The notes: generated by a model from the letters alone, not told the origin. A stretch of DNA of 60,000 nt from Membranipora membranacea (GCA_914767715.1 OU612066.1:37610283-37670282), one strand, 5' to 3'; counted from the first letter of the stretch, positions 1-15,100 are shown. Numbers and translations are program-made.

Positions 1-970
1 AGGCGGCTGAGTAAGCTACTTTTATACTCTTATTAGAGCTCGGGTAACACCTCGGCATGTAATATGTCTGAGAGAGGTAGATAAAGTGCTGATATATCTA
101 TCTCTGTCTCCTCTGAGGGCTGACTGCTCGTCTCATTTTAGCGCTGGCTGGTACTTGACATGTGGGTCTCAATATATTTAACATTTTCAAATAAATTGAG
201 CTTGTTTGTGTCATGAATGATTTTCTGCACACTGCAGTGTGTTATCTTTGATTTAGCACATCATCTATTGTGGTACCACCCCCCCCCCCCCTCTACCCAC
301 ATCCCTAATATATATATATATTATATCCAGTTATACTTGTAACTAGAATTAAGAATAATTATTATGGTATTGTTAGAAAGTGGAATAATAGTTACTCAGG
401 CTCCCTGTAGTATAGTTGGGACCACTCTGCAGGGGCCATTTGACTAAGAATGAAAGGTTGAATTACAACCTTGGGATACTTGTATCACAGTGTTCAGAGC
501 TTTAGGTGTGTAAACACCTGCTTGCAGTCTCTTACTCAATTCTACAAACTAAATTAATACTCTTTTGAATTTTATTTGTGATATCTGAGATATTAATACT
601 CAACAAATATTGAGTCAGCAGTATATTTAGGACTGACCAGTATATTTAGGGCTGACGGTTTGGCAGCCAATAATGCAATAAGTATTTTCAAACCCTTGCA
701 CTACAATCATACTCTAGTTACAACTATATTATCTTCAGGTTCAGGGAGGTCATTATTGTGTTAAACATCAATCATTAATTCTACCATTGTACTTTGTCAG
801 TGATTTTTAATTTGTTACAAAATGAAAACACAGTGAAAGTGGAACTTGCATAGTTGAACCGCAGTGATTCAACTCAGGTCATTTGATTTCTGATACTGAT
901 TTTAAAGGTATTTCGGCAAATCACTCCATCATAAATAATTAATTTAGATGTTTCGTGTTTTATCTTTCAG
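1..970. other. no gene seen upstream
   Basis: AT-rich sequence with a C homopolymer run near 278-290 and a short TA repeat near 308-322. The first ten bases are followed by gtaagc and could be the 3' end of an exon that starts outside the window. No coding frame is supported. Confidence 0.3.
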
Positions 971-1083
971 ATATATTGAGAAGATTTAGTTATTATTATA
1001 TCTCCATTGGATCGGAAAGATATCTTCTTACATCGATACCAGTCCTCGCTAAAGCTGATCAGGACCAGAGGAAACTCGCTGAG
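971..1083 (+). other. candidate upstream exon (5' leader or neighbouring gene)
   Basis: Preceded by tatctttcag and followed by gtatgc, with an open frame through it. Spliced to the next candidate exon (1839-1912) that frame meets a TGA after four codons, so it cannot encode the RGS12 N-terminus. A non-coding 5' leader exon, or the last part of an upstream gene, are both possible. Confidence 0.3.
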
Positions 1084-1838
1084 GTATGCTCACCATCAGT
1101 AATTACTCATATAAACATCAAACTAACTATTCAGAAGAGCACTTGAAAGTCCAATGACTTGTTAATCTCACAATTTCTTGGTGCTTATGCCTACATATTA
1201 CACCCTCAATTTGCATCCTTTCACGAATTCATGAAAGTTCAAGTCAGAGACAGATCCTACACAAGGCTTCCTGTATGACCTTCTTCGTGTTAGAGAAGGT
1301 CTGATATCAAGGGTTTGTACTAAGTCTCCGTACATGAGAGAGCTCATGTCTGTCCGCTCAGACATGAGACTATATACCGCGTCAGGGTAGCTTCAGGATG
1401 GGAAGGATGCATTTAGATGAGAATTTTCTCTCCTGTTTTAAGTGGTTATTAGTGTCACCTGCCAGGTATCTCAGGAAATGTACATTAGCTCACTGAGAGT
1501 ATCACAGAAACCATCCCTGCAGTGAACAATAATACTTATGTGTGCCCTCAGCGAAGCCAATACACAAGGCTCTATAGAATAGTATGCACTCAAATTGAGT
1601 TAGGTTTATGACTTACCCAATATAGGATACTTTCAGGAAACTTTCTCTGGGATGAATAGTTTTTATTGTTTCATTACTTGAGTGCATAACATAGATTATG
1701 AAATTATAATCCGAAAAATATTTGATTTTTATTGAGCCGTTACAAATAAGCAGCTTAGCGTGCACTTTACAGTTATACTTTTATGCATGGTTTGTAGGAC
1801 TGTGATTGGATAGATTGATCTGATACATCTGTTTACAG

Positions 1839-1912
1839 CAGTCAGCTTTATGACTTCATCAGTTCACCAGGATTTATCATAGAGACTGCACAGCAAGACG
1901 GCAACTTTCAAG
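1839..1912 (+). other. candidate 5' leader exon
   Basis: A 74-nt segment between a good acceptor (ctgtttacag) and a good donor (gtgaga). All frames are short. Its position between the 971-1083 candidate and the first coding exon suggests a spliced 5' untranslated region of the RGS12 transcript. No other support. Confidence 0.3.
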
Positions 1913-3015
1913 GTGAGAAAAATAATCAGATAAACCGATACTAGCCTTGTATCACCTAATCCTCTGGGCAGCGTGACAAGGCTGCTACTAGAGCATGATT
2001 TTGTCAACCGTTCAATCTTATCATGACTCCATTTATTGCTTCAGCAATGATTTATTCGAGATTTATTGGCGTTTAGCCCAAGGTCTTCTGTCGTTCCCAA
2101 TCCTCTAACCCTGCTCACAGACAGACTATCAAATAGTTACTATTATAATAGTGTTTGACTTGCTCTCCAGTTGTTTGATGCGACACTTGGGTGTGGAAAT
2201 GAAGAGTACTTCTGAGTGTTTTATTTGAGCCGAGATCGTTCTGAGGCAGCACAGCCCTAGATGGACGATCGCGTGATTTGAGGCGAGTTTGCTGAGATTA
2301 AATCAGTGAATGGACCAATAATGTATCCAAAGCTGATGCTGTCAACAACTCTAAAGAATGTTATCCTAATTTTCCCGTCTTACTTTGCTTGGCAGATGAG
2401 ATGTATCTTTTTTGTTGTTAAATTGCGCAGTGAAGCGGTTTGCATGATTTCATTATAAGGCTACTAGTTTGTCTAATTAACTAAAGATTGTCCTCGAGTT
2501 TTTGTTTGACTCTTCTTGTGAGAGCCATTAGATTGTTTAGGATATGATTGTGGTCACATTAGATGAGACAATTAATGTGCTTGTTGTTATGACATCTGAT
2601 ATTGCTGCCAAGTAATTTTTTATGTGCTGTCAGTAGCCAAGTAATGCTCTCACAGTGTCAATGTTTATGTGCTGACAGTTTTTATTGTTTGGCAGCTGTG
2701 ATAACTTTCTCTGTTGTGGCGACTGGATAACTTTATACACTATATCCACTCTGCAAGCTCGTGCTCACTTTCATTCCCTTGGTAATAAATTCTTAGCTAT
2801 AAGCTAGTGCTTGCTTTCAAACCCTTCCACTTTTTTCTGTAAAAAGATTTTTCCTTGTACAGTTCTGAAAAATATAAATTAATCCAACATGCTAGCCATA
2901 TAAATAGCAGAGGCATGGGTATTTTGATATACACAGCTCAACACTTTACCTTCTCAACATTATGCTTGTATTGTTTCATGGCATGGCTCTTATCATGTGT
3001 CGTGATCTGTTGCAG

Positions 3016-3197
3016 CAAGATGTCCTAGAGCCACTCTATCATCATGTTATCACAGAAGCGTCGTAAGAAGAGACAATCTCATGGTCTGAAGACCATCGAG
3101 TTGCAGAGAGGCAAACAAGGATACGGATTTACTATATCAGGGCAACAGCCATGTGTACTGGGCAATATTATACGAGGCAGTCCAGCTGATGATCAGG
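3016..3197 (+). CDS. RGS12: RGS12 coding exon 1: start codon and first half of PDZ
   Basis: Acceptor tgttgcag precedes 3016, so at least one leader exon lies upstream. The first in-frame ATG is 3044; a TAG in the same frame at 3026-3028 fixes the start. The product begins [11 protein letters not shown], a basic patch, then the PDZ carboxylate-binding loop GYGFTISG (GYGF in place of GLGF) and [16 protein letters not shown], close to vertebrate RGS12. The donor leaves phase 1. Confidence 0.92.
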
Positions 3198-6100
3198 GTA
3201 TGTACATCAGTATATAAAGTTTAAGCCAATGGCCTGCATTCCAGTTGCTCCCTTCCACTGGTCCCGCCCCATGTCACACCTGCGAGGTCTGGTCCCGCCG
3301 CATGTCACACCTCCGAGGTCTGGTCCCGCCGCATGTCACACCTGCCAGGTGACAATTGGATCAGGAGCAACTAATGAACTTGATCTAGTACATCAGTAAC
3401 TTATAAATCAGCTAGGCCCACAGGTCGGCACAAACCCCTGGGGGGTCACAAAAACCCAACTTCATTTTACTCATAAATACACAAGATAAATAAACGGAAT
3501 TTGCCTCATCGGATTATCGTGACTAAAAATCCTACTTGGGACAATAACTAGAGTCTCTCTCGTGTAATACAGCCATGCCCATTAGGTTTTTGTAAACTGA
3601 CCTGGCAACTTGTCAAATAGTGCCTGTAGCGCTTAGTACTGCTGCTGCTGATGCGTTTGGGGTAATAATTGCTGGAGGGCACTCTCCATTCAGGTAATAA
3701 CATAGAGGCATGATGTGGGAGCCAGGCCGAGGTTTTGTGTAGTTTGTTACTCAAACACAAAAGTGACTGGAGACAAACATCATTCAAACATGCGATTCAA
3801 TTAGCAGTGCCTTTCAGTATCACCACCCTCTGTGCAGTCATGCAATGCTGACTGAATAATGTGCTATTTGTTAGTGAATATATCTAACAGCCTGGATAGT
3901 GATTGTTCTCTCAATACTTATCATCCTTATCTGTCCAGTCTAGTCTGAGAGTAAAATCATCAGGGGGTCGAAAGTCTCATCCCTCTTCAATTTTACCCAT
4001 TTTGTCACTCGTTTCACTTGATAAAATACATTTCTTCTTGCACAAAGCGCTCACTGGGCCCATCATATTACAGACAAACACTTTAGCTTACATCAGTGCA
4101 TAACAATTAGACTGGCCACAATGGATTCAAGCATCATCACTCCTCAGTGTAGTATCGTTATGTAGACTAAAACTTTGTGCACTGCCTCATTCCATGCACC
4201 TGCTCATAAAATATCAAGTAAATTTCAGGGATAATGGATTACAGTAATGTTAGATCGATCTCAAAAGACAGTAAGCTGTGTAAGCTGTTGCATCAGAAGA
4301 GAAGCCTCAGGGATCATGTAATACCATGTGATGACAGTTTGTTGCAACATAGAGAACAATGGGATTAGAGTCCTCTGTACCTCCTTCCCTCCCTCCTGCC
4401 CTATCTCATCATTGGTAGTACTTATACAACCTGTAATTATTACCAACCCATACTCTCACAATGCGAAGAGTGTATCAAATCTATCTTCTCTGGTTGTCAC
4501 TGTTTTCTTCACTTCTCTTTCTTATGGCATTGTTGAAGTTTACATTGTGTCACACATAGATAAAGTACATTGAGGATAACTTTGATGGATGGGTTAAACC
4601 AAATGACCATGTTTTGCTCCCACCCAAACAGACCGCTGTGAGAGAGTAACAATTTTGAAGTGCCTATTTAATGTTGAATTACTTGATATTACCACTATAC
4701 ACCAGATATATATATATATATACTTGATATATATATACACCAGAACTGGGTGATAAAACATGGGAGGTTATCAATTAGGGTGGTCAAGTGTGTTTTCTCA
4801 CAGCCCATGCCAGTATTTTGAAGGCTTGACAATCGGTCAAACTGATACATTATGTCACAAATCACAATCATCAATAGTTCCCATAATCGATTATGACATT
4901 TTTGTAATCTTCTGATGTTGTTGCTGTATATATCAGATAGAAAAGGGATTAGACTGAAGCCTGACATCCCAGCCTGACATCTCAGCAGAGTGCTCTAATT
5001 CAGTGTAACTCAGTGTCAGTAACATACTTTCTCAGTGAGTCATGTCTGAAAGGTTAGCGGCCATTGACTTTGTACATGCTGTTACAAGATGACCAAGTCG
5101 ACAGTATTGGAATTTTTACTACCATGTGTTATGTCTATTAGCTGAAGGTGGCTTCTAAGGAAAGGTATACAAAACCATTCAAATCACCTACTGAAGTGAA
5201 GTGTGTTGGAATGGCCCCAATATTAGTATAATTTGTTAGTTTTGCATGGCATGTCACCAGAAGGGATTAGTCGTCATAACAAAAACTGATACAAGAAAAT
5301 TGATGTCGCTGATTAAGAAAATATGCATGAGGCAGTAAAGGCTCCCGAGAGAGTGTTTACCGCTGTCATCGGGACAAGGCTGGGTAATGAAAAAAACCTT
5401 ACTCTAGTCCAAATTGAACAATTTAACAAATAAGATATAATGTTGACACCCATCCCTATTCTAAATACAGAATGGCAGGTAACGTCACGCCATGTCAGGG
5501 TGTAAGGAGCATCAGTGAGTTATCCCCTCCCTATACTATATAGTAATATTGTGTGTACAACTCTGCCTACGGAATGTGATTTTGTAATGTAAGACCCATA
5601 CTTATAAGGTACAATTATTATAGTCATTTCCAACAGCATGTTTTACCCATCGCATTGTTCCGCTTTCAATTACTGGCTGTTATGATGGCGCTAAATTGAA
5701 CTATCTGTTTTAACATGTGGACACTGGTTCAATTATCTGTTGTTATTTTATACAGGACTAAAGGATGGAGACCATTTAGTCACTGTGAATAGCCTCGCTG
5801 TTTCTCAGCTCTCACATGAGCAGGTGGTTAGAGTTATAGGGTCATCCAGTGGCACCCTCAAACTACAGATCATTGAAGGTTATAGGAACCAAGGGCTTCA
5901 ACATGACACCGATTCGTCTGATAACGAGCAATATGTCAAACCTAGGTAAGGTAGTGCCATTGAACCCTCTGGCTATATTAAATATATGTTACAGCCATAT
6001 TGTGTCAAGGTCCCAGAGGCTTTGATCACTGCTTAGGTTGAAACCATCTGTGACCATTTCACGACCAACAGAGATGCACTAGAAGTAGAAGATGGCTGGT

Positions 6101-9100
6101 CATATCACCCTGACATATGTCATTGATCGTATCTACCAGGTTGAGTCGTCATGATTTCATGCCAACAAACTGATGATGTTAAGTTGCAGATGTCACCCAC
6201 ATGATACTCAGTTTAGTTAATTATTGAGCCAAAGTCACAAATATTTGTCTAATTGTGATTTGGAGACATATAATTGGTCGGTTAAGATATGTATTGCAAT
6301 AAGCTGGTAACACTATTTTGGCAGTAGAGGAATTTCAATTTAATTATAAACCTTTACTTTGGAATGTTGAGTTCTAGCCATAGACTTAATATAGTATATT
6401 AACTCTATGGCTCTAGCTTATCATTACCATGCTTGTATAGAGATACCATGGTAGGAGAAGACCACATCAATGTCATCAACAAAAGTGAAGTTCTGTATGA
6501 CCCTTCCTGGTATGACCAACCCTTGCAATCTCATCAGACCTCACCGACCTCTCTCAAAATTAAAAAAGTCGCCTGACAGTCTGGATGGAAGGTGTAGAAA
6601 CTTAAACTACTGCTGCCACTCATGCAAATTTGTGCTCATTGAATTCTGCATAGCTCCAAGATAATTAATTGAGACTTAAATCTCATAATTGTCACCTAAT
6701 GGGCAAATAATTTGCACAAAATGATCTTCAAAATCAGGGCATAAAATCTACGCACCAGCTAATGACGTGTACAGTATGCACTAGTAAGACGGTGACTACG
6801 TCACCTGTTGCGGTAGATAATTAATTTCATACCCTAATTTTGACGATCAGTTTGTGCAAATTATTTGCTCATTAGGTGACAATGCTGAGATTGCAGCCTC
6901 ATTTTATTAGTTTTGAGCTATACAGAATTCTAAAAGCATACATTTGGCTGTGTGGCAGCAGTGGTTTAAGATCACTATTAGCTAAACTGCCGTGACAAAA
7001 CTTCTGCAAACCTCATGGGGCGTGCTGTTTTGTGTCTTCCAGAGAGCAGGAGATCTGAATCACTATGGTCCCATGCTTCGATTTTGTGGTTCACTCCAAT
7101 TTCGAATGGTTAGAATCCAGTGGATTCTAACCATTCCCATGATGGGAAAAACATGAAAAGAATCTGCCGCGGCCGGGACTTGAACCCAGGCGCATGGAAT
7201 CCCTATGAAGGCATTGTGTGCAAGCGCCAGCCATTCCGCCATTAGGAAATAGGTCGAATAAACACGGTATGGATATTCCGTCCAAAAAGTCATTCGTCAC
7301 AATCGGAATTTGATTTTAATGCCGTTTCCATGGGGCGATTACTCCCGAAATCCTTACAAAATCGACACAAGGGAACATAGTGAATGTGATGCCTCGCTTC
7401 CTCAATGTGTTTGTCAAGTTGCAGCAATTTAGACTCTCAGCAAACCAGTCCCCCTGATTGATAAACCAAAAGAGAGAAGTGGTGCGGGGTATTGACTTTA
7501 TAGGTGTCAGCCCTCCTTGTATGACTGTGATCTGGTCATTGAGATGACATATATTTCTATCTATTGTAGATATACTCATAGAGCAAGATCGAGGTCGAAT
7601 TCTAAAACAAACCATTTAGCGCCAGAATTACAGCTTCCTAAAAAGTCAATCTTATCATCATCTACAGCTCAACATAATACTCAACAGGCTCATGTAAGCT
7701 ACTCACTACTTATTAAATGATATGGCAATGCAAGTACCCTGGAGCTTTTTTGAGGATTTTTAATTTAGCACATATCAGAGCTGCTAACACCAATCGTTGC
7801 CAGCCAAGGCGGCGGTTTTTGTGATATGAACAGGCTGAGTAATGATAGCTAAGCATAAATCTCACTATTTCAAGAATGCCCTTCCACTGCACATACCTGA
7901 CTCCTCTAGGATATCACCAAACATTCCTCCTGTAATACTTGTTCTAACTGGTGTCACTGACCTCTGACCACCACTTAACTGGTAACCAGTTGAATAATTC
8001 CAGAATCCCCAAAAAACAAATGATGGCACAAACTTGGTCAATTTCATATCCTGAAGCCATTCTATGCATTTTTAAATAGACTGTTCTGGGAGCTACATTG
8101 ATATAAGTGGAGATCTGGATCACCCTCTTGGTGCAGTTCTGTTTTCAGGTGGCTGATAATATTGCTAACAACAACCCCAATCAAACTTAAACTGATGGTA
8201 ACTCGCCTGTTGTGAAACTGTATCCTTCTTTTTCAATTTACAGAACCATTCAGGAAAACCTACAGCTCAATTATCTCTTCCTCCCAGACAGGATGACCCG
8301 TTCCCCACTATATACAACCCATCGCGGCCAATCAATGGTCGCGCATCAGACTTTGGAGTTGCTCGCTCACATCAGCACCAAGAGCAAAGAGTAGGCGATT
8401 ACTATCGACAGGGCTTCAATTCTCGGGGACAAGTTATCAGAGGGGCAGGACAACTAGTCCGCAGCAGCAGTGTTCCTGATGTATCGGCCCTGGATTCACA
8501 AGCTACAGGATTATCTAAAATACTCTATCCGGCTATGCAACCTGTGACCCTGAGCTCTTCATCAACTATAGATGCGGACAATGACCAACCTAGTCTGAGA
8601 GTAATTGTAGGTTATATTGGCTCTATAGAAATGCCACAAGATAATAACCTGCCGAGTTCCCGTCTTCAGTCTATCAGATCCGCTGTTAGAAGACTGAGAG
8701 TTGAGCAGAAAGTCCATACTTTAGTTTTATTAGAAATAAGACCCGATGGAATTAAACTTATAAATCCTATGGGAGTAACGATAGTTCACTACCCAGTACA
8801 CCGACTGGCCATGAGTGGAATGTACCCAGACGATAAGAGATTCTTCGGTCTGGTCACCATACAAACAGACGAGGATAACGAAACAGGACTAAGCTCTGCC
8901 TGTCACGTATTTATGGTAGACCCAGAGTTTGCCACACATAACGTACACGCTGCTAAGGCTAAGATGTTTGGTATTCACTGTACAATAGACCCAGGTACAC
9001 ACCGGTGTATAGAGTTTCCTAAGTCATGTTCACCTATACTTCGTACAGCTGCCCGGCTTTATAAGGATAAACACGGAGGGATATTTGATGTACCGAGGAG

Positions 9101-12100
9101 ACACGAGAGACCGGCCAGCTCAGATAGCGATACTAACAGTGACAGCGGGCTCGGATTCCACAAAGATCAGGACGAGACTGTCCCTTGTAAGTATAAGATA
9201 CCAAAGTGTAAAAATTGTTGACTGGTATGACATATCAAATGACAGATATAATTATACAATAAATTATCATTATGAAGATTTCCCAAGTATATGGGCAAGT
9301 AAAGTAATGCTTGCTGATGGTATTCTGAGAACTATGTAGTGAGAATTCTGAGTTGCGCCCCCAGAGAAGGTTGGGTAGACGATTATATTTATATTTATGG
9401 GTATTTGTCTCCCCTTGTATACTAAGCAAGGTAATGAGTTGTCCTCTCAAACCTATAAATATAAATGTTCTGTATTTGTGTATTATATGAAGGTTTCACT
9501 GTAACATTATTATCTAAGTGCTACAGGAATTTTACTACGAATTATGTAAACAAAAGCTAAGGAATTTAGATATGTACCTAGAAAAGTGTATTAATCCCAT
9601 AATTATTAGCTAAGAGCTCAGCTAATAACAAGTAATGGTATGTAATTCATTAGCCATCTTTATCAGCTCAATAATTAAAATATCACATATCAAAGTCTTT
9701 AAAATTAAACCTTTTGTAAAGATCTGTATGTGGTGTTTACTTAAATATTTATAAATTTAAGTAACATCACTTCTGAAGTGAAATACAAATAGTCATAATA
9801 ACTTAAATACAAGTAATGATATGAGATATTGATATGAGAGTAACAGTTTGTAGTACAAGGCTGCCAGAGAAGGCGACAGTTAGGTGGAGTGAGAAGGTGG
9901 GTCTAAGTGCTCTGTACTTCAGCTCTCTGCTCTCCGGCACACTTGTTACCTTATAAGTTCACATATCTATTTAGCCTCACGGAATGCGCACTGAATTTGT
10001 ACTTTCTTCATGAACAGAGATAAATGTAGTTCGTGTGAAGGCTATATATATATATATATATATAGAGAGAGTGTTAAAAAAGTGTAAATTGCCATCAAAC
10101 TTATTTTTGGAATAAAATTGCGTTGTTGTCCTCCCTATATTAGTGATATAATGGATTTGATAGCTTACTTATGAATCACTCATCTCTATATCTCTCTGTT
10201 GCACAGCAGCGGACAGACCGTATGTGGTGGATATACACATCCCAGCTGATTACGTAGATTTATCTCCTACTCATTCTGGTGATAGAGTCGTATCTCCTGT
10301 CGGGGCCTCTGGACTTCAGAGATCACAGACCCCAATAAAAGCCTCACCTGTCAGCTCCAGAGACGGTAATACAGGTAATATTGCTTTGCTGTAGATTTAT
10401 TTGTTTCTTGGCATCATTGAGTTTATATAGCTCCAATGTTGTGCAGTTGGTCAATATGGGGAAAACTGTGTGACATGCGTTCAGAGTTCACAATGGAATT
10501 CAAACTTAACCACTGTGCTAATATTTACTCTTCTCCACCATTTTACCATGTTGCTGTAGATATTTAGATAATGAGCGTGTACGATATTGCCTCGTAAATA
10601 GATTCATGAAAGATTGTCAATACCTGATCATCGGCATGTTTTATTGTTATACTGGATATACAGATACAGTGCGCAGACTACCTGTGCCTGGATTATTAGA
10701 TGATATGATGTGAAAGTCTGAGTATTACGTGGGCTTAGCCCCATGTTTGACTGACCATCCTTGGCTTTAATGAACGCTGTGACTTTAGAGAGTACCTGAT
10801 GACCTTTTTATATCATTGTTCTACTTATCATAAGTCAGCCCTGGAAGCAATAGAGCACTTGTTATTACTCTGACATGAATGGTGTCATAATGTTATTTAT
10901 GAACTGACACCTATTGCGATCAAAAATTAACACTATTTTTGACATTTTCTGCCATTCCTGATTTTTGATGTAAGGCATGTTTGTATACATGGTGTATTAG
11001 AATAGTACATACGGTCGTAGTATATAAGATAGGTACACATAGTCAGCGTCCTATTATACACATAAGTATAAATGTTCTCAGGTGGATCTGACAACGTTAG
11101 ATACGGCGCCTCGTCCTCGGGAGGAGGAGGAGGGAGTAGAAGGTTCCAGAGAGGCGGAGGAGCTGCAGACTTATCAGCTTCTCTCAGCAGCTCATCCAGT
11201 GTGCCGGCAGCGTCAGCAATGTCAGCTCAACACTCGACAGCTTTCTCTGCTCTACCTACAGCATCACTGGTGAGTGACAAGCCAAACACATCCAAAATGA
11301 TATTATAAATTAAAAATTATAAGATGTGTGAAGTATTATGATTGTCACATCACATAATCTTTTCAACCTCTCTACTGTCCTGTTGAAATAACAGTATCTG
11401 GAGAAAATATTGGTGTATCCCACTCCTCGGTGGAAGTGATGCGTATGTGTGGAAATTTCTACTCCAAAGTAGGACTTTTGAAACAATGTAGGACAATAAA
11501 CAAAGGATTGATAATAATGTATAAATTCTCTGAGGTCATCTGAATGACATCAACATTATTTGGCGTCAGGAAAATTCCATGTAAATTGTTGTTTTATTTT
11601 ATCTCATTGTGGCCTTAATATAAATACAAGCGTACGTGTAGTTAGTTTTATAAATCTAAGATCTCCCCGATGTAGGGAAAGTTAGTCTTGTGAGTTAGAG
11701 ATAATTGGATACTAACAAGGTGAGACATATTTGCTTTTAACTTTGGCTATTTGTAGTGTTTTGGCTCACCTAGTAAAACTTGGGTATTTTTGTATGAGGG
11801 CAATGTTATATTAATTTACTGTGGGATGCTGTCTAGAAGGTTTTTATATATAGTTCTGAAGAAAATTGGAGTTGTGGGGAGAATGATAAAGAACGTAGGA
11901 AATGTGTTTTAGTGTTTATCATTCTTTCTCTTCTTCAGCACATTTCATTTTTATCCGATTACAAACTACATGTTCTATGATTTAAGAGCAAGATTTTGCT
12001 ATAATTTGAAATTTTCAGTAAAAGTTTGCAAATTTGCAGCCTGTTTCTGTTTCAAAACACCGCGCACATTGATACACTGTGTACCTTGCCAGTTTTGTTA

Positions 12101-15100
12101 TATAATATATATATATATATATATAAATGTCTGCCTTCTGTTCAGATTATGATCTTGTTATCCCGGAGAGGTCTCAGACACGCCAATAACCTGGATACTA
12201 TGTTTGTAGTTATTGTTCCATTGTTAAATTTGAGCCACTGCCAGATTATTTTAGCCTTGAGTCATGTCGAGCCAATAAGTATACTTTTCACATTTTGTTC
12301 ACGAGTTGGTTATGTTTTCGAGTAGAAACTTGTAGTAAATGAAACTCATAATTTTTAGACTTGGTTTTTGAGCAATGGAATGCTGATATACAACAAGGAA
12401 TTTGAAAGTGATATCTGCTCCCCTTGGAACATTCTATTTACTCATCTGCTCATGTTGGTGTCTCACTCTGACACTTACCCTCTCTATATCTGATTATCTG
12501 TAGAGGTCGTCACACCAGTACGGCGGCGGTGGAGCCGGAGGAGGAGGAGATGTGAGCAGACTGACAGCTCATCCTGGTCGTCTCACAGCAGGTGCTCATC
12601 TATCCGTCAGCAGCACTGCCGCTGTCGGAGCAGGAGGAAAGTCAGCCGGGATCAGTCCGGCAGCTACTCACAGTCCTATGGATCCTAACACTGTGGAGCA
12701 ACTCAGGATTAACATGCAGGTCTGTCTGTCTGTTATATGTCATTTCAGTGGTGTTTTAAGCTTAGAGCAGTGGCCCATAGGTATGAAATGTTGGCTGAAT
12801 AATGACACATTGTACCTGAGCCATAGGAAGTTCCCCTGCCCCTGCTTGTAATGTTGCTGTGTATGCACTGATGATAACCTCATGTTATGATATTTTCTGG
12901 TAGAGTTTCTTTGGAACTTGAATTGTCAATCAGGACCTGAGGGTAAAGTTTTCAATTCGCATCTTTCAATCTCTGCTTACATCTAGTAATACTAAATGTT
13001 TTATTTCATTTTGTAACTTGCTTTTTATTTTATTTAGTTGCTGGGTTTTGGTCATAATAAAGTGATTAGTTAGATTGATAAACTGTATATTTTTGACCAC
13101 AGAGACTGCTAGCTAAGAGGAAGGAGAACTTTGTTAGGGATACTCAGTCTCTTAGTGACACAGAGAGCGTTATGAGTGATGTCAGAAGTCGAGGATCCTC
13201 CGGGAGTCGTGTCTCCTTCAACCCTCATGTAGCAATCGCTACTCACAACTATCAAGGTATGTTAACGGAAATGGACTGCATTTCAGTTGCTCCCTGCGGC
13301 ATGACTAGTGTATCAGAAGCTACTCCGAATGAGCCAATTTCTTCTCCCATGATCCGTCTACAGCTCAGTGGGAATCGGGATTGGGAATCTGTACATTGGT
13401 AGGCTTTCATCCTAATTTGAGAGATCTAAGACCTTAATTTATCTCTGGATAACAGTTTTATGAGATATAAAGTTTAAATCAAATTGCATATTCCGCTCTC
13501 CTCATGTTATATGCTTGCAGTGGGCTGTTTATTTGATGCTTTGACTCTGACTATTCTCTGTTTACCTGTTACTGCGATGTTATATTATATAATATTACTC
13601 AGGTGTGAGCGGCGGCGCGGCTGGAGCTAGATCCAGTGGTAGCGAATCTTCATCATCTTATATACGTAAGAGAGATCTGCCTAGTCAATACTCTGAAATA
13701 TCAGCTAGACCCAGATACAGTCAACAGCGCGGGGGAGGTGTGCCAACGGACCAAACTCCAAAGGGTGGGTCAATGTGTAACATGTTATGGCTCATTGGAA
13801 TGTCTGCTATGGTCAATCAATCAATGTTGATTCTCATAAACTTTATTAACTGTGCGTATGTATAGTAACATTTCAAGCAATAGCTTAGTGTATTGTGAGT
13901 TATTCAGTGCTGTCTATAACTTTACTTTGTCTACATCCTGTCTCTGTACGTCATTACGATTTCTCTATTACTTATCAGGTAAGCAGGGCCCTCCTCTACC
14001 ACCGAAGCCAAGTCTGAGCGCTGCAACACAGAGAGCCTTAGACGACCTTCAGCAGCAAAAATTACAGATCCAGAAACAGCAAGATATGGCCTATCGACGA
14101 CAGCTACAACAACAGGCTCTAAACGATCCTCATGACCACCGCAGCAAGGTTTGTCACAGTGCCCTCAAGTAGAATTTATATGACAAACCACTACCAATCC
14201 TTGATCAATTAAAGTTATATATTTAGTATTATAAATTGGAGTTGTCTTCTCCCCGAAGAGAAGTTCAAAAAGAGGATGATTCCTAATTATAGTACCACAT
14301 TTTACTAGAGCGCAAACATTCCATCTCTGTCATATAAAGTGACCTCATGTTGAATGTCACATTGGGGACACTCACTCCTATTTATCTTTAGGATTTTTAC
14401 ACATTTCTCAACTATGAAAAGTTTACAGACATTCACCTCCCAAAATAAAAAAAACATGAAAATTGATTTAGCAATTACCACATCTTAAGTTGTCTACAAC
14501 CACAAACCTGGAGGAAATTCATCATATTCTGACATAAGTATGGGAGGAATACATGCGTCAAAGTGGAATTTAAATGTGACTGATAGTTAAAGTTTACCAA
14601 AAAATAATGTTTAGGAAAGTATATGCAAACATTCAAACATACATCTTTACCACCAGCGTATTATGTATAAGGCAGTCTAATTCTTGTATTGAGGGGGGCC
14701 GTCGGGCGAGGGGCCGTCGGTCGGGCGAGGGGCAAAAGTTTGGGGGGCTCAGACTAGTAATGAGGAAGACGTTCCTTTGTTTTAGTCTGTTACACTTGAT
14801 GAGAGGCTGAGTAGCCGAGCGATAAGTTACACTAACATGTCCGCCAGGACTAGTGATTCCCTGGACTCTAAGCTCAGTCCCAGAGCTTACCCAACTAACG
14901 CTCCTCGGCCGGCTAGAGTGGCTACGGGTGAAAGGTCAGCATTTCAGAGAGTTAGTCCAGAAGCCGCTCAGCATTACCCACCACCATACGGCTTCTATAA
15001 CACTAACTACAACAATAACAACGAGGGGAAACAGCAGGCTAGAGATAGACGACTCCCGGCTCCTCGAGCTGCTCCTACCAACATGAGACCTTATGTGCTG

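Noticed and set aside
7174-7255. Functional tRNA gene on the minus strand
   Set aside because: Box A and B fit but the acceptor stem does not pair; treated as a SINE.
12026-12325. 99-codon plus frame in intron 6
   Set aside because: Crosses a TA microsatellite (IYIYIY run) and lacks splice context.
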